The notes under the pieces were generated by a model. It was not told the DNA's origin, ran no database searches, and saw nothing but the letters and a program-made list of their open reading frames with translations. This document shows positions 56,312 to 64,000 of a stretch of 64,000 nucleotides of DNA, piece by piece. The translations under genes were made by a program, and so were the position numbers. The stretch's first letter is position 1. Each line of letters starts with the position of its first letter. The stretch is taken from positions 1-64,000 of the forward strand of contig NZ_JAGXTP010000002.1 of the NCBI RefSeq assembly GCF_018334155.1, given 5' to 3'. The stretch is from Devosia litorisediminis. GTDB taxonomy: Bacteria; Pseudomonadota; Alphaproteobacteria; Rhizobiales; Devosiaceae.

Positions 56312-56800
56312 ATGGCTACGCTTGTGCTGTTCTATTCGGCGACCGGCAATACCCGTAAGGCTGCCACGGCATTGGCGGGCGCGTTGGGGGCCGAGCTGTG
56401 CGAGATTACCTGTAGCGCCTATGCAAAAGGCTTCTGGGGCCCGTTCCGCAAGGCTTATGATGTGCTGGCAGGGCGCAATCCGCCTGTCGAGATTCCGGAA
56501 ATGGCCGATCAGGTCTGGGAAATGATCGTGCTCGGTTCCCCGGTCTGGGGGGCGCGGCCTGCGCCACCCATACGCAGCTATCTGCAGCGCGATGGACGTC
56601 ACTATGCCCGCCTGGCAATGTTCGTGACGGCATCGGGTACCAGTCCGAAATACCCGCCGGGCCGGGCGATTGAGGAGATGATGATTTTGTCTCGGCTGCC
56701 ACCGCAGCACACCTGCATCTTCACCGAGGCGCAGATCAATGGGCCGGACTTTACCGCCGCAATCACGGCCTGCGCCGACAAGATGCAGCCCGGCCTATAG
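56312..56800 (+). CDS. Flavodoxin-family protein
   Basis: 162 residues. FMN phosphate loop LFYSATGNTRKAA at the N-terminus, then VLGSPVWGARPAPPIRSYL, as in flavodoxin/NADPH-quinone-type folds. Three cysteines. Likely an electron carrier or quinone reductase; partner unknown. Confidence 0.85.
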   Translation: MATLVLFYSATGNTRKAATALAGALGAELCEITCSAYAKGFWGPFRKAYDVLAGRNPPVEIPEMADQVWEMIVLGSPVWGARPAPPIRSYLQRDGRHYARLAMFVTASGTSPKYPPGRAIEEMMILSRLPPQHTCIFTEAQINGPDFTAAITACADKMQPGL

Positions 56801-56848
56801 CCGGTCCGCTGGTGCATGGTGGCGGGCGGCATCAGCCGCCCCACCTCA

Positions 56849-57340
56849 TCAGTGCATGCTGGCGTAGGGGAAGAGCGCCTGCAGGTTCAAAATCGCGATC
56901 AGCCGGTCTTCCTGGCGCACCAGGCGCGAAACCTTGGCGCTGTCGGGATCACCGCCGCTGTTTGGGGCGGCGCGGAATTCATCGTCCTTGGCAAAGATAA
57001 TGTCGGAAACCGAATCCACCAGAATGCCGACATTGGTTTCGCCCAGCGATACCACAAGCACCACATGCCCGGGTTCTGGCTGCAGGCGCTGTCCGCCCAG
57101 CATGGCCGAAAGGTCGTGCACTTCAACCACGGTGCCGCGAATGTCGAGCACGCCACAGGCCGAATAGGATCCATCAGGCAGTTCGGTGGTCGGCGACCAG
57201 CTGCGAATTTCGCGCACCGCCATAATGTCCACGCCATAGCCCTTGTCGCCAGCCGAAAAGGTCACGAACTGGTTGGCGGGACCGGCGAGAACGCTGTCCT
57301 GTCCGCCCTCGGCGACCTCAAATTCCATTGCTGTGCTCAT
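56849..57340 (-). CDS. cheW: Chemotaxis coupling protein CheW
   Basis: 163 residues from ATG 57340; GGAG lies 6 bases upstream, and a TTG one codon earlier is rejected. QFVTFSAGDKGYGVDIMAVREI and GVLDIRGTVVEVHDLSAMLG are diagnostic, as is VGILVDSVSDII. Links chemoreceptors to CheA. No other che gene is nearby, so it is an orphan; the receptor at 17.8 kb could be a partner. Upstream, 57341-57617 is AT-richer, with no gene. Confidence 0.93.
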   Translation of the reverse strand: MSTAMEFEVAEGGQDSVLAGPANQFVTFSAGDKGYGVDIMAVREIRSWSPTTELPDGSYSACGVLDIRGTVVEVHDLSAMLGGQRLQPEPGHVVLVVSLGETNVGILVDSVSDIIFAKDDEFRAAPNSGGDPDSAKVSRLVRQEDRLIAILNLQALFPYASMH

Positions 57341-57617
57341 CAAAAACTCCGCTTCCGCTGCTCGTTAGCGCCATCTCACATCGTCGACAAAGCGCGCGTC
57401 ACGCTTCATCCGGCCAACCCATTGTTGATGGAAATGATTTCGAAACCATTGAATAAATTCCGCATCTACCATTAATCGTCGCGACATTTGTCTGCGCTGA
57501 AGCGACTAAGTAATTGGTATCTTTTCCGTTTTTCTAGCGCGCCACAAAATTCAAAAAAACAGTATTTGGACGGGCGCGCCTGTCGCCGCAGCATTTCCCG
57601 GTGAATCGCGGCAAACG

Positions 57618-59045
57618 CTAGGGCGTTACCGCCGCCGACTGGGGTGAAGCGCCCATCAGCCGGGTCATGCGCACCGCGGCCACAAAGCCCAACGCTGCCA
57701 TGCTGGCGGCCAGCACGAACACCGGAATGATCGCCTGCTCGATTGCCGTAACGCTCACCGCCTGGGCATAGCCAGCCAGATTGGCTGCTACCCCCGCCAG
57801 CGCCGCGCCAATGGCATTACCCGCCGACTGGGTGGTCGGTACCATGGCGGACACACGGTCGCGTTCGCCGCTGCGCGCGGCTTCCATCAATGTGAGGCTG
57901 AGATAGCCATTGGCCATCCCAAACCCGGCCCCGACGGACAGTTGTCCGGCGACAACCAGCGCCACCTGATCGTTGAGCAGGCCCGCCAGCACCGCCAGCA
58001 AACCCACGCCCAGCAGCATCGGCCCGCTGATGATCAGCGCGCGCCGCGTTTCGATCCGGCGCACATTAGCCACCGCAATGGCCGACAGGCTCCATGCCAC
58101 CGACAGCACGGCCGCTGTCGCGCCGGCCAGCGTTGGCCCGTAGCCCCACAATTGCTGCAGCAACAGTACCAGGTAAACCGCCGACATGGCGCCAGCCACG
58201 GGCATCAGCAATACCACCCACAGCCCGCTCCCCACTACTGAGCCCGGCCAGAACGCATCGGGCGGCATCAATCGGGTGCGGGCACGCCGGTCCAGCACGA
58301 CCATGCCTGAGAGCAGGGCCATCGCACCCACCAGTAGCCCAGCCGCCTGCAAGGGCAGACTCAGGCTGGCCAGGGCCACCAGCATGATACCGCTGCCCAC
58401 CATCAACAGGCGAACGCCGGGGAAGTCCGCGTTGTCCTGTGGTGCTCCTTTGCTGTTGGGCACCACGCGCCAAACCATGGCGGCAAAAATGATCGCCAGC
58501 GGCACGCTTACCAAAAACGCCGCCCGCCATGAAATGAACTCGGTCAGAATGCCCGCGCCCAACGGCCCGCCAAAAGCGGCAACTGCCCAGACCACGGCCT
58601 GCATGCCAAACACCTTGGGCACCAGCCGGGAGGGGAACAGTTCGGGGATCAGCGCAAAGCAGATCGCGGCGACTACGCCTTCGCCCAGCCCCTGCAGAAT
58701 GCGTCCGATCAGCACGGTCTCCATATTGGAGGCCCCGGCGCAGACCAGCGATCCCGCCATGAAAACTGCTGCCGCGCTCAGCAGCGCAACTCGGGCGCCC
58801 AGCAATTGCTTGAGCAGGGCGGCTCCGGCGCCCCCCATAATGGCAAACACCAGAAACAGTGTCAGCGCCCAACTGATCAGCGCCACCCCATTCAGCTCCT
58901 GAACGGCAGTCGGCAGCGCAGTCGAGGTCAGGAAGACATTAAACGCCAGCAGCGCCACGCCCAGACACAGGATCAGCGTCACGGTCGCGTAGCGTGGTCC
59001 GAACACTTCGGCCCAGCGTCCCGTGCTCTCGCTCTGGTCAGTCAT
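57618..59045 (-). CDS. MFS transporter, drug/H+ antiporter-like (14-TM type)
   Basis: 475 residues with at least 12 hydrophobic helices. FNVFLTSTALPTAVQEL in TM1, GRILQGLGEGVVAA after TM4 and AAFGGPLGAGILTEFISWRAAFLVSVPLA near TM5-6 match the EmrB/DHA2 pattern. Likely an exporter. Divergent from the GT-C gene, with a 28-bp palindrome in the gap; no regulator gene is adjacent. Confidence 0.88.
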   Translation of the reverse strand: MTDQSESTGRWAEVFGPRYATVTLILCLGVALLAFNVFLTSTALPTAVQELNGVALISWALTLFLVFAIMGGAGAALLKQLLGARVALLSAAAVFMAGSLVCAGASNMETVLIGRILQGLGEGVVAAICFALIPELFPSRLVPKVFGMQAVVWAVAAFGGPLGAGILTEFISWRAAFLVSVPLAIIFAAMVWRVVPNSKGAPQDNADFPGVRLLMVGSGIMLVALASLSLPLQAAGLLVGAMALLSGMVVLDRRARTRLMPPDAFWPGSVVGSGLWVVLLMPVAGAMSAVYLVLLLQQLWGYGPTLAGATAAVLSVAWSLSAIAVANVRRIETRRALIISGPMLLGVGLLAVLAGLLNDQVALVVAGQLSVGAGFGMANGYLSLTLMEAARSGERDRVSAMVPTTQSAGNAIGAALAGVAANLAGYAQAVSVTAIEQAIIPVFVLAASMAALGFVAAVRMTRLMGASPQSAAVTP

Positions 59046-59091
59046 GGCGTACCCTCATTCATTTTCCAAGCCATGCCTTGATATACCGCTT

Positions 59092-59119
59092 AATTAAAAA
59101 AGCAATAGCTTGTTTAATT
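59092..59119. promoter_or_regulatory. 28-bp operator-like palindrome between divergent genes
   Basis: Arms AATTAAAAAAGC and GCTTGTTTAATT match at 11 of 12 positions around AATA. It lies 47-74 bases upstream of the MFS start and 72-99 upstream of the GT-C start, in strikingly AT-rich sequence. It suits a dimeric regulator of MarR or TetR type. Regulator identity is unknown. Confidence 0.65.
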
Positions 59120-59190
59120 GCTGGGGTCGTCAAACCTCATCTTAACGCGTCTCGGTCCACATTGGCCGCACCCCGATCCAGGACCCTGCC

Positions 59191-60978
59191 GTGACCAATT
59201 CTGCCCCTCATCGTGCCACACCCGACTGGCGCCTGGTTCTGCTGGTGCTGGCGGCTGCCATCGCCATTCTGGTCATTCGCGCCGTGATTGGCCGCGCTGG
59301 CATGCCGTTTTTCGCCGATACCGATGATGCCATGCGCATGGTCATGGTCCGCGACTTTCTGCACGGCCAGCCTTGGTACGATCTGACGGCACATCGTCTC
59401 AATACCCCCTTCGGCGCCGAACTGCACTGGTCGCGCCTGGTCGATATGCCCATTGCCATTCTGGTCATGATCTTCACCCCACTTCTGGGGCCTGATACCG
59501 CCATGATCGCCGCCGGTTATGTCTGGCCCATGGCTTTGCTGGGCGTGCTGCTCTGGTTCAGTGCGCTGCTGGCCAATCGCCTGGTGGGGCCAGAAGGCGT
59601 GCTGCCCGCCTTGGTCCTGCCCGTGCTCAATCCGGCCATCACCGCCGAGTTCACGCCGGGGCGGGTTGATCACCACAACGTCGTCATCATTCTGACTCTG
59701 GCCACCGCCTGGGCTGCGGTCGAATCTGTGCGGCGGCCCCGCTTTGCCATTGTCTGTGGCCTGCTTGCCGCCACGGCGCTGGCCATTGCCACCGAATCCC
59801 TGCCGGTCATCGCCGCCGCCATTCTGGCCGCAGGCCTGCTATGGGTCTTTGCTGTCACCAAAGCCGCCACCATGCGCAATTTCGGTCTGGCCTTTGCGGC
59901 AGGTTGCGCCGTTCACCTGGCAATCTTCCGCCTGCCCAATCGCTGGTTTGAGGCGGCCTGCGATGTGCTTTCGCCGGTCTACCTCAGCGTGGCGCTGGCG
60001 GTAGCGGCCACCTTCGCGCTGGCCAGCCTGATGCCCGTACAGGGGCGCTGGCAGCGTTTCGGCGTACTGGCGGTGCTGGGTGGTCTGGGTATGGGGCTGG
60101 TCGCTCTGGCCTTCCCCCAATGCCTGCATGGGCCCTATGGCGAGCTTGACCCGTGGCTACAGGCCAACTGGATCGCCGGCATCGTCGAGGCCAAGCCATG
60201 GGCCGCCAGCGTCTTTGAATTGCCCGCCTATGCCATTGCTGTGGGCATTCCCGCGCTGCTCGGTACCCTGGTCGTGCTCTATCGCCTCTGGCGGGTGCAG
60301 CAGGGGCGCGCCGAATGGGCCGTCTTGCTGGCCTTTGTGCTGTGCACCGCGCTGATCATGCTGGCCCAGATACGCGGCGCCCGACTGACTGTCATGCCGG
60401 CCATGCCGGCCGCGGCCTGGCTCATCGTGGCGGCGCGCCATCGCTATCTCGCCCAGCCAAGGCAGGTTACAATCCTGGGGCTCGCCGGCAGTTGGCTCGC
60501 CTTTTCCGGCGTGGTGCTGGCGCTGGTCGTCACGCTGATGGTCAATCTGGCGCCCGGTCGCGCGCAGGACGTGGCGCAGGCCCGCGCCAGCAAGGAGCCC
60601 TGTCTGGTGCCCGCGGCCTTTGCCGATCTCGCCGCCTTGCCGCCCGAGCGCATCATGTCGCCCATCGATCTGGGCGCCCACATCATGCTCTACACCCCGC
60701 ACGAGGTCGTCGCCGCCCCCTACCATCGCAACCAGCTGGGCGTGCGCGATGCCTTCCGCTTTTTCAACGATCCCATTGACGACGCGCGCGCCATCATTGA
60801 GCAGCGCGGCATTGGCCTGGTTGTGATCTGTCCGGCCATGTCGGAGGTTCGCGGTCTGGCCGACCGCGCCGATGACAGCTTCGCCGCGCTCTACGCTGCC
60901 GGCAACCTGCCGGCATGGCTGGTCGATGTCAGCCCGACCGGTGCTGTGCTCAGGACTTTTGTGGTCCTGCCGCAATAA
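59191..60978 (+). CDS. GT-C fold membrane protein, STT3/AglB-like (595 aa)
   Basis: About 12 membrane helices and a C-terminal soluble part of roughly 130 residues. After TM1 an extracytoplasmic loop carries DTDDAMR (43-49), where STT3/AglB/PglB place their first metal acidic residues. PGRVDHHN (about 157-163, Asp160) resembles the AglB D-H-H motif, and LHWSRLVD lies between. A lipid-linked sugar transferase is likely; an oligosaccharyltransferase is possible but unproven. Its 3' end overlaps the convergent MmcQ-like gene by 29 bases. Confidence 0.7.
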   Translation: MTNSAPHRATPDWRLVLLVLAAAIAILVIRAVIGRAGMPFFADTDDAMRMVMVRDFLHGQPWYDLTAHRLNTPFGAELHWSRLVDMPIAILVMIFTPLLGPDTAMIAAGYVWPMALLGVLLWFSALLANRLVGPEGVLPALVLPVLNPAITAEFTPGRVDHHNVVIILTLATAWAAVESVRRPRFAIVCGLLAATALAIATESLPVIAAAILAAGLLWVFAVTKAATMRNFGLAFAAGCAVHLAIFRLPNRWFEAACDVLSPVYLSVALAVAATFALASLMPVQGRWQRFGVLAVLGGLGMGLVALAFPQCLHGPYGELDPWLQANWIAGIVEAKPWAASVFELPAYAIAVGIPALLGTLVVLYRLWRVQQGRAEWAVLLAFVLCTALIMLAQIRGARLTVMPAMPAAAWLIVAARHRYLAQPRQVTILGLAGSWLAFSGVVLALVVTLMVNLAPGRAQDVAQARASKEPCLVPAAFADLAALPPERIMSPIDLGAHIMLYTPHEVVAAPYHRNQLGVRDAFRFFNDPIDDARAIIEQRGIGLVVICPAMSEVRGLADRADDSFAALYAAGNLPAWLVDVSPTGAVLRTFVVLPQ

Positions 60979-61360
60979 GCGCTTCCAGACCCAGTTCGGC
61001 CTGACGCTTGCGCGTCAGCTTTGCGGCGACCAGCCGATGCGCCTCGCGCACATAGGCTTGCAGTTCATCGCTGCTCAGTGGCGCCCCTGGCAAAACCTGC
61101 ACCCATTTGGCACGTGCCAGATAAGGGGCAGGGCGAACCTGTTCGAGTTCGGGCAGCAGGTCATAGCTCATCGGGGAGCACTTGAAGCTCAACCTCAGAT
61201 CGCCATCGGTGGCCCAGCCCGATAGCAGCGCAAATATCTTGTCCCCGACCTTGGCGACGCTGGCATTGCCCCATTGATGCACCAGCGTTACGCCGGGCAG
61301 GCTCAGCACAAATGCTTCAAAGCCCGTCCGGTCCATCAATGCGCTATCGGTGACAGTCAT
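60950..61360 (-). CDS. MmcQ/YjbR-family protein
   Basis: 136 residues from ATG 61360. FVLSLPGVTLVHQWGNASVAKVGDKIFALL and LSFKCSPMSYDLLPE with PYLARAKWVQV are the family pattern (positions about 16-45 and 57-85). The fold is a small DNA-binding-like domain; function unknown. Confidence 0.88.
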   Translation of the reverse strand: MTVTDSALMDRTGFEAFVLSLPGVTLVHQWGNASVAKVGDKIFALLSGWATDGDLRLSFKCSPMSYDLLPELEQVRPAPYLARAKWVQVLPGAPLSSDELQAYVREAHRLVAAKLTRKRQAELGLEALIAAGPQKS

Positions 61361-61429
61361 GGTGCACAGTCTGTTAGCCAATAGGGCCCTCTGGCAAGCG
61401 CTTGGTCAGCCAGATTTGTTCCCGCTTGC

Positions 61430-62086
61430 CTAGGCAGCAGAAACGCCCAGCCCGATCGGGCAACTCACCCCGGTCCCCTGCAACCCGCAATAACCAGCCG
61501 GGTTCTTGGCCAGATATTGCTGGTGATAGGTTTCGGCATAGTAGAATTCGGGCGCAGGCCTGATCTCGGTGGTGATCGCGCCCAAGCCTTTGGCGCTCAG
61601 GGCTTTTTGGTAGGCAGCGCGGCTCTGGTCCACTATTTCGGCCTGGGCATCGGTGGTCGTATAGATCGCCGAACGATACTGCGTGCCCACATCATTGCCC
61701 TGCCGCATCCCCTGGGTCGGGTCGTGCTCTTCCCAGAATGTCTTGAGCAGGCTGTCCAGGCTCACCTTGGCAGGGTCGAAAACCACCTTAACCGCCTCGG
61801 TATGCCCGGTTTTCCCTGAGCAGGTCTCATCATAGCTTGGGTTGGGCGTGGAGCCGCCCTGATAGCCCACCGCCGTCACGATGACCCCCGGGATCTCCCA
61901 GAACAACCGCTCGGCGCCCCAGAAACAGCCCAAAGCCACATAGATGGTTTCGGCACCTTCGGGATAGGGGCCCTTGAGCGCTTCGCCATTGACGAAATGC
62001 GTAGCGGCAACAGGCATTTGGGTGTCGCGGCCGGGTAGAGCCTCGGCAGCGGACGGGATACTGGTCGGCTTGGATTTGAAGAACAT
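61430..62086 (-). CDS. msrA: Peptide-methionine (S)-S-oxide reductase
   Basis: 218 residues from ATG 62086 (AAAGGAAAAG upstream; longer start rejected). Active-site [41 protein letters not shown], and the resolving Cys region [16 protein letters not shown]. No signal peptide, so cytoplasmic repair of methionine sulfoxide. Confidence 0.96.
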   Translation of the reverse strand: MFFKSKPTSIPSAAEALPGRDTQMPVAATHFVNGEALKGPYPEGAETIYVALGCFWGAERLFWEIPGVIVTAVGYQGGSTPNPSYDETCSGKTGHTEAVKVVFDPAKVSLDSLLKTFWEEHDPTQGMRQGNDVGTQYRSAIYTTTDAQAEIVDQSRAAYQKALSAKGLGAITTEIRPAPEFYYAETYHQQYLAKNPAGYCGLQGTGVSCPIGLGVSAA

Positions 62087-62139
62087 GTCTTTTCCTTTCA
62101 CGGCACTATTCGGCCCATTGCCGGAAACAGTTACGTCAC

Positions 62140-62463
62140 TCAGATCTGGTCCTGCCGCAGGAAGCGCTCGCGACGCGGCTTGCGGCCCAGCAGCGCCAGG
62201 ATTATTCCCGGAACGCCAATCACCGCAAAGGCGGGGTAGCCCAGCAGCGTCGCCAGCGTCGCATCGAGCAGGTCTTCAAAGAACCGACTATCAAAAAAAG
62301 CCTGCACGCCCACCAGACTGTCGGGATGCAATTGCGTCCACAGATCAGCCAGACTGGTCAGCATCAGAGCATTTGCTCCCAGTGACTTGGTGCCGTCGAT
62401 AACCAGCAGGACAAGCGCCAGGGCGATCAGCCAGGTGCCCGCAAATCTCAATATAAGCCGCAT
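62140..62463 (-). CDS. Small two-helix membrane protein (107 aa)
   Basis: N-terminal helix [23 protein letters not shown] and C-terminal helix [22 protein letters not shown], separated by a periplasmic-type segment ([20 protein letters not shown]), and a basic end (RKPRRERFL). AGGGAAAG precedes the start. Similar proteins occur across rhizobia, family function unknown. Confidence 0.75.
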   Translation of the reverse strand: MRLILRFAGTWLIALALVLLVIDGTKSLGANALMLTSLADLWTQLHPDSLVGVQAFFDSRFFEDLLDATLATLLGYPAFAVIGVPGIILALLGRKPRRERFLRQDQI

Positions 62464-62707
62464 TCACTTTCCCTGTGCCGGCGGGACAAGTTAAGGCTGG
62501 CCTGCCTGTTTCCACCCCGCGCACGGCCTCTTTGTGCCATGTCCGCAGGACATCTCACAAGATGGGAAGCCCCTGCGACAAAAACAATTGTCATCGCTGC
62601 GTCGTGATCCCTTGCGCCCAGCCCGTTGATAAGTATATTGCGCCTCGCTCGCGTCGGCCAACCAGCCGGCTCCTCCGGTGTTTCCAGACCGGGGTTAAAG
62701 GCGATGC

Positions 62708-62797
62708 GGAGAGGTGGCCGAGTGGTCGAAGGCGCACGCCTGGAAAGTGTGTAGGCGGGGAACCGTCTCAAGGGTTCGAATCCCTTTCTCTCCGCCA
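62708..62797 (+). tRNA. tRNA-Ser (GGA anticodon)
   Basis: 90 bases with a long variable arm. Acceptor GGAGAGG pairs with TCTCTCC, anticodon arm CACGC-CTGGAAA-GTGTG gives GGA, T-arm AGGGTTCGAATCCCT, discriminator G and encoded CCA. Reads UCC and UCU. Confidence 0.96.
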
Positions 62798-62849
62798 TTT
62801 CCCTGTTTATTCAGAAGTTTAGGTCGCCGTCTGCTGCGCCGCAGCACGT

Positions 62850-62880
62850 CGTGCCCCCGCCTGTTGTGGCGGGAGGCACG
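62850..62880. terminator. GC-rich hairpin between tRNA-Ser and mannosidase gene
   Basis: CGTGCC-CCCGCC pairs with GGCGGG-A-GGCACG around TGTTGT, one bulged A. It lies between convergent units and could end either, but has no T-run. Confidence 0.45.
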
Positions 62881-62904
62881 TGAGCTCGACGCAGTGTGTC
62901 GGGG

Positions 62905-64000
62905 TTAGATTTCTTCCAGACCCGTTGCGCGCTGTAGGCCGGTGGCGCTCAGGCGGGCGGTGGTGATGCCGCGTGGGGATATCGCTGTTGTCTGGCCGGC
63001 GACAGCCAGCGTGTCGGCCTGACCATTCAGTTCGACCGCCCGGATAATCAAATCGTCGCTGTCTTCGGCCAGCTTCAAGGTGCCCACGGCGCTTGATTGG
63101 CTGTCGACCGCCAGCCATTGCCCGGCATGCGCCCGTGTACCCGTGCGCGCAACGTGCGGCGTAGTGATCACGGGCTTGTTCAGGAGGTCAGCCATGGTTG
63201 CCGCCTGCTGACGGCTAATCGTGGGCGCGCCGAATAGTTCAATGGTGAAGGCCTGCTCGCCCTGATCCATAAAGCGGTAATGGGCGTCGGGTTCGAGTTC
63301 GACCGGGTCGTGGTGGGCAAAGACCGGCGCCCGCACCGCTGTGATGTAGAGCGTGCCATCCTGCGCCGCGTAGGAGTATTTGGCGTCGTTGACGATGGCG
63401 ATGTCGTGCCCGTTGGCGCTGGCGCGTACCCAGCGTTGGCCGGCAATTTCGCGCCCGTCATCAGCATTGTCTTCCCAGCCGGCGGCCACTTCATATTCAA
63501 AGCGTGTCGCCGCCAGTGGATAGGCCAGGCGAAGCAGATGGCGCTTGTGGCGCCAATCGAGATGCACGCGCAATTGCACGGGCAGGGCGCCATCCTCAGG
63601 GAGCACGATGATCGTGCTCAGCGTGCTGTTCTCGCAGGTGCTGACCACCTTGACCACCGTGCGGACCGGCCCCGCCTCTATGGTGGAAACCGACTGCAAT
63701 TGCATCGCCGCGCCAGCAAAACCAAAGCGGTCCGTGCCGTGGCTCCAGGTGTCGGTCGCGTCCTCGACGATAATCGCCTGATGTCCAGCCCCGGAAAGCA
63801 GCGCGACGCCATTGGCCTTGTTCACCAGCCGCGAAATAGCGCCACTTTCCGGGTCAATTGTCAGCCCGTAGCCATTGGTGTCGAAGCTCAGTGTCTGGCT
63901 GCGTACGCCGAAGCTGACGCCCGGCGCTGAGATACCCTTGTCGGCATCAACGCGGAAACGGAGCACCCGATAGCCATAGGCCGGCAGGTCGATCGGGAAG
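62905..64000 (-). CDS. Glycoside hydrolase family 38-type alpha-mannosidase, C-terminal part (5' end beyond window)
   Basis: About 365 C-terminal codons are visible; the frame stays open to the window edge (reading FPIDLPAYGYRVLRF before the first internal GTG), so the gene continues. The visible region is the beta-rich GH38 C-terminal domain: LSFDTNGYGLTIDPESGAISRLVNK, HLDWRHKRHLLRLAYPL, GQRWVRASANGHDIAIVND, GTLYITAVRAPVFAHHDP. The catalytic Asp lies in the missing N-half. Expected to remove alpha-mannosyl residues in the cytoplasm. Confidence 0.85.
   Translation of the reverse strand, partial: FPIDLPAYGYRVLRFRVDADKGISAPGVSFGVRSQTLSFDTNGYGLTIDPESGAISRLVNKANGVALLSGAGHQAIIVEDATDTWSHGTDRFGFAGAAMQLQSVSTIEAGPVRTVVKVVSTCENSTLSTIIVLPEDGALPVQLRVHLDWRHKRHLLRLAYPLAATRFEYEVAAGWEDNADDGREIAGQRWVRASANGHDIAIVNDAKYSYAAQDGTLYITAVRAPVFAHHDPVELEPDAHYRFMDQGEQAFTIELFGAPTISRQQAATMADLLNKPVITTPHVARTGTRAHAGQWLAVDSQSSAVGTLKLAEDSDDLIIRAVELNGQADTLAVAGQTTAISPRGITTARLSATGLQRATGLEEI

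Noticed and set aside
57530..57590. Inverted GCGCGCC / GGCGCGC flanking an AT-rich stretch
   Set aside because: Arms are only 7 bases with a spacer near 30 and simple GC alternation; not distinguishable from chance.
62448..62798. Minus-strand frame beginning [10 protein letters not shown] over the tRNA-Ser gene
   Set aside because: This is the well-known translation artefact of the antisense of a serine tRNA; the tRNA is complete and the frame has no other support.

Overview
The window is GC-rich chromosomal DNA of an alphaproteobacterium, order Hyphomicrobiales and most likely Devosia or a close relative. The assignment is an inference from gene order and protein style (class II-type AroA scaffold, AddAB, TIGR02300 next to aroA and tRNA-Ala, Fur/RimI/TsaB cluster). 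There is no prophage, transposase, CRISPR array or rRNA operon. Almost everything is core chromosome, with short accessory patches marked by small palindromic repeats.

Left part (1-31.2 kb). A tandemly duplicated secreted small protein lies at the edge. It is followed by rpmI-rplT, then pheS-(DEDD exonuclease)-pheT, then murU-addB-addA with overlapping genes, then trxA. Next come a second thioredoxin and a GH3 glycosidase. On the opposite strand run aroA-cmk-rpsA, a GNAT gene, sppA-ihfB-lapA, trpF-trpB-trpA, accD, a chemoreceptor and folC. This matches the usual rhizobial block trxA-folC-accD-trpABF-ihfB-sppA-rpsA-cmk-aroA-TIGR02300-tRNA-Ala, with insertions (trx2 + GH3, chemoreceptor) and one apparent loss (tsaE-amgK before murU).

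Middle part (31-46 kb). tRNA-Ala(GGC), a nitroreductase and a YcaQ-type DNA glycosylase are followed by an unknown lipoprotein pair and pncB. Then comes the trhO-tsaB-rimI-fur group, in which trhO/tsaB and tsaB/rimI overlap by ATGA. An aldo/keto reductase with a hydrolase, a YCII protein and an accessory patch (42-44.7 kb) follow. The patch holds an orphan of lower GC, an HhH-like small protein and a LysR regulator divergent from a 48-residue protein.

Right part (46-64 kb). lepA is followed by a repeat-filled gap and a FecR-domain protein. Cold-shock and redox genes come next (csp, gpx, SelW-like, DUF1508), then an amino-acid ABC binding protein and permease without an ATPase, creA, a 1-Cys peroxiredoxin, a diguanylate cyclase, a flavodoxin and cheW. 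The window ends with an MFS exporter divergent from a GT-C membrane protein across a 28-bp palindrome, then msrA, tRNA-Ser(GGA) and the 3' part of a GH38-type mannosidase.

The most striking observation is the aroA gene. It sits in the canonical locus and keeps the EPSP synthase scaffold, but nearly every substrate-binding and catalytic residue is replaced. It looks like a retained pseudoenzyme. Second-tier observations are three families of REP-like palindromes (one a two-hairpin composite), the 28-bp operator-like palindrome at 59.1 kb, and the STT3/AglB-like GT-C protein beside it.
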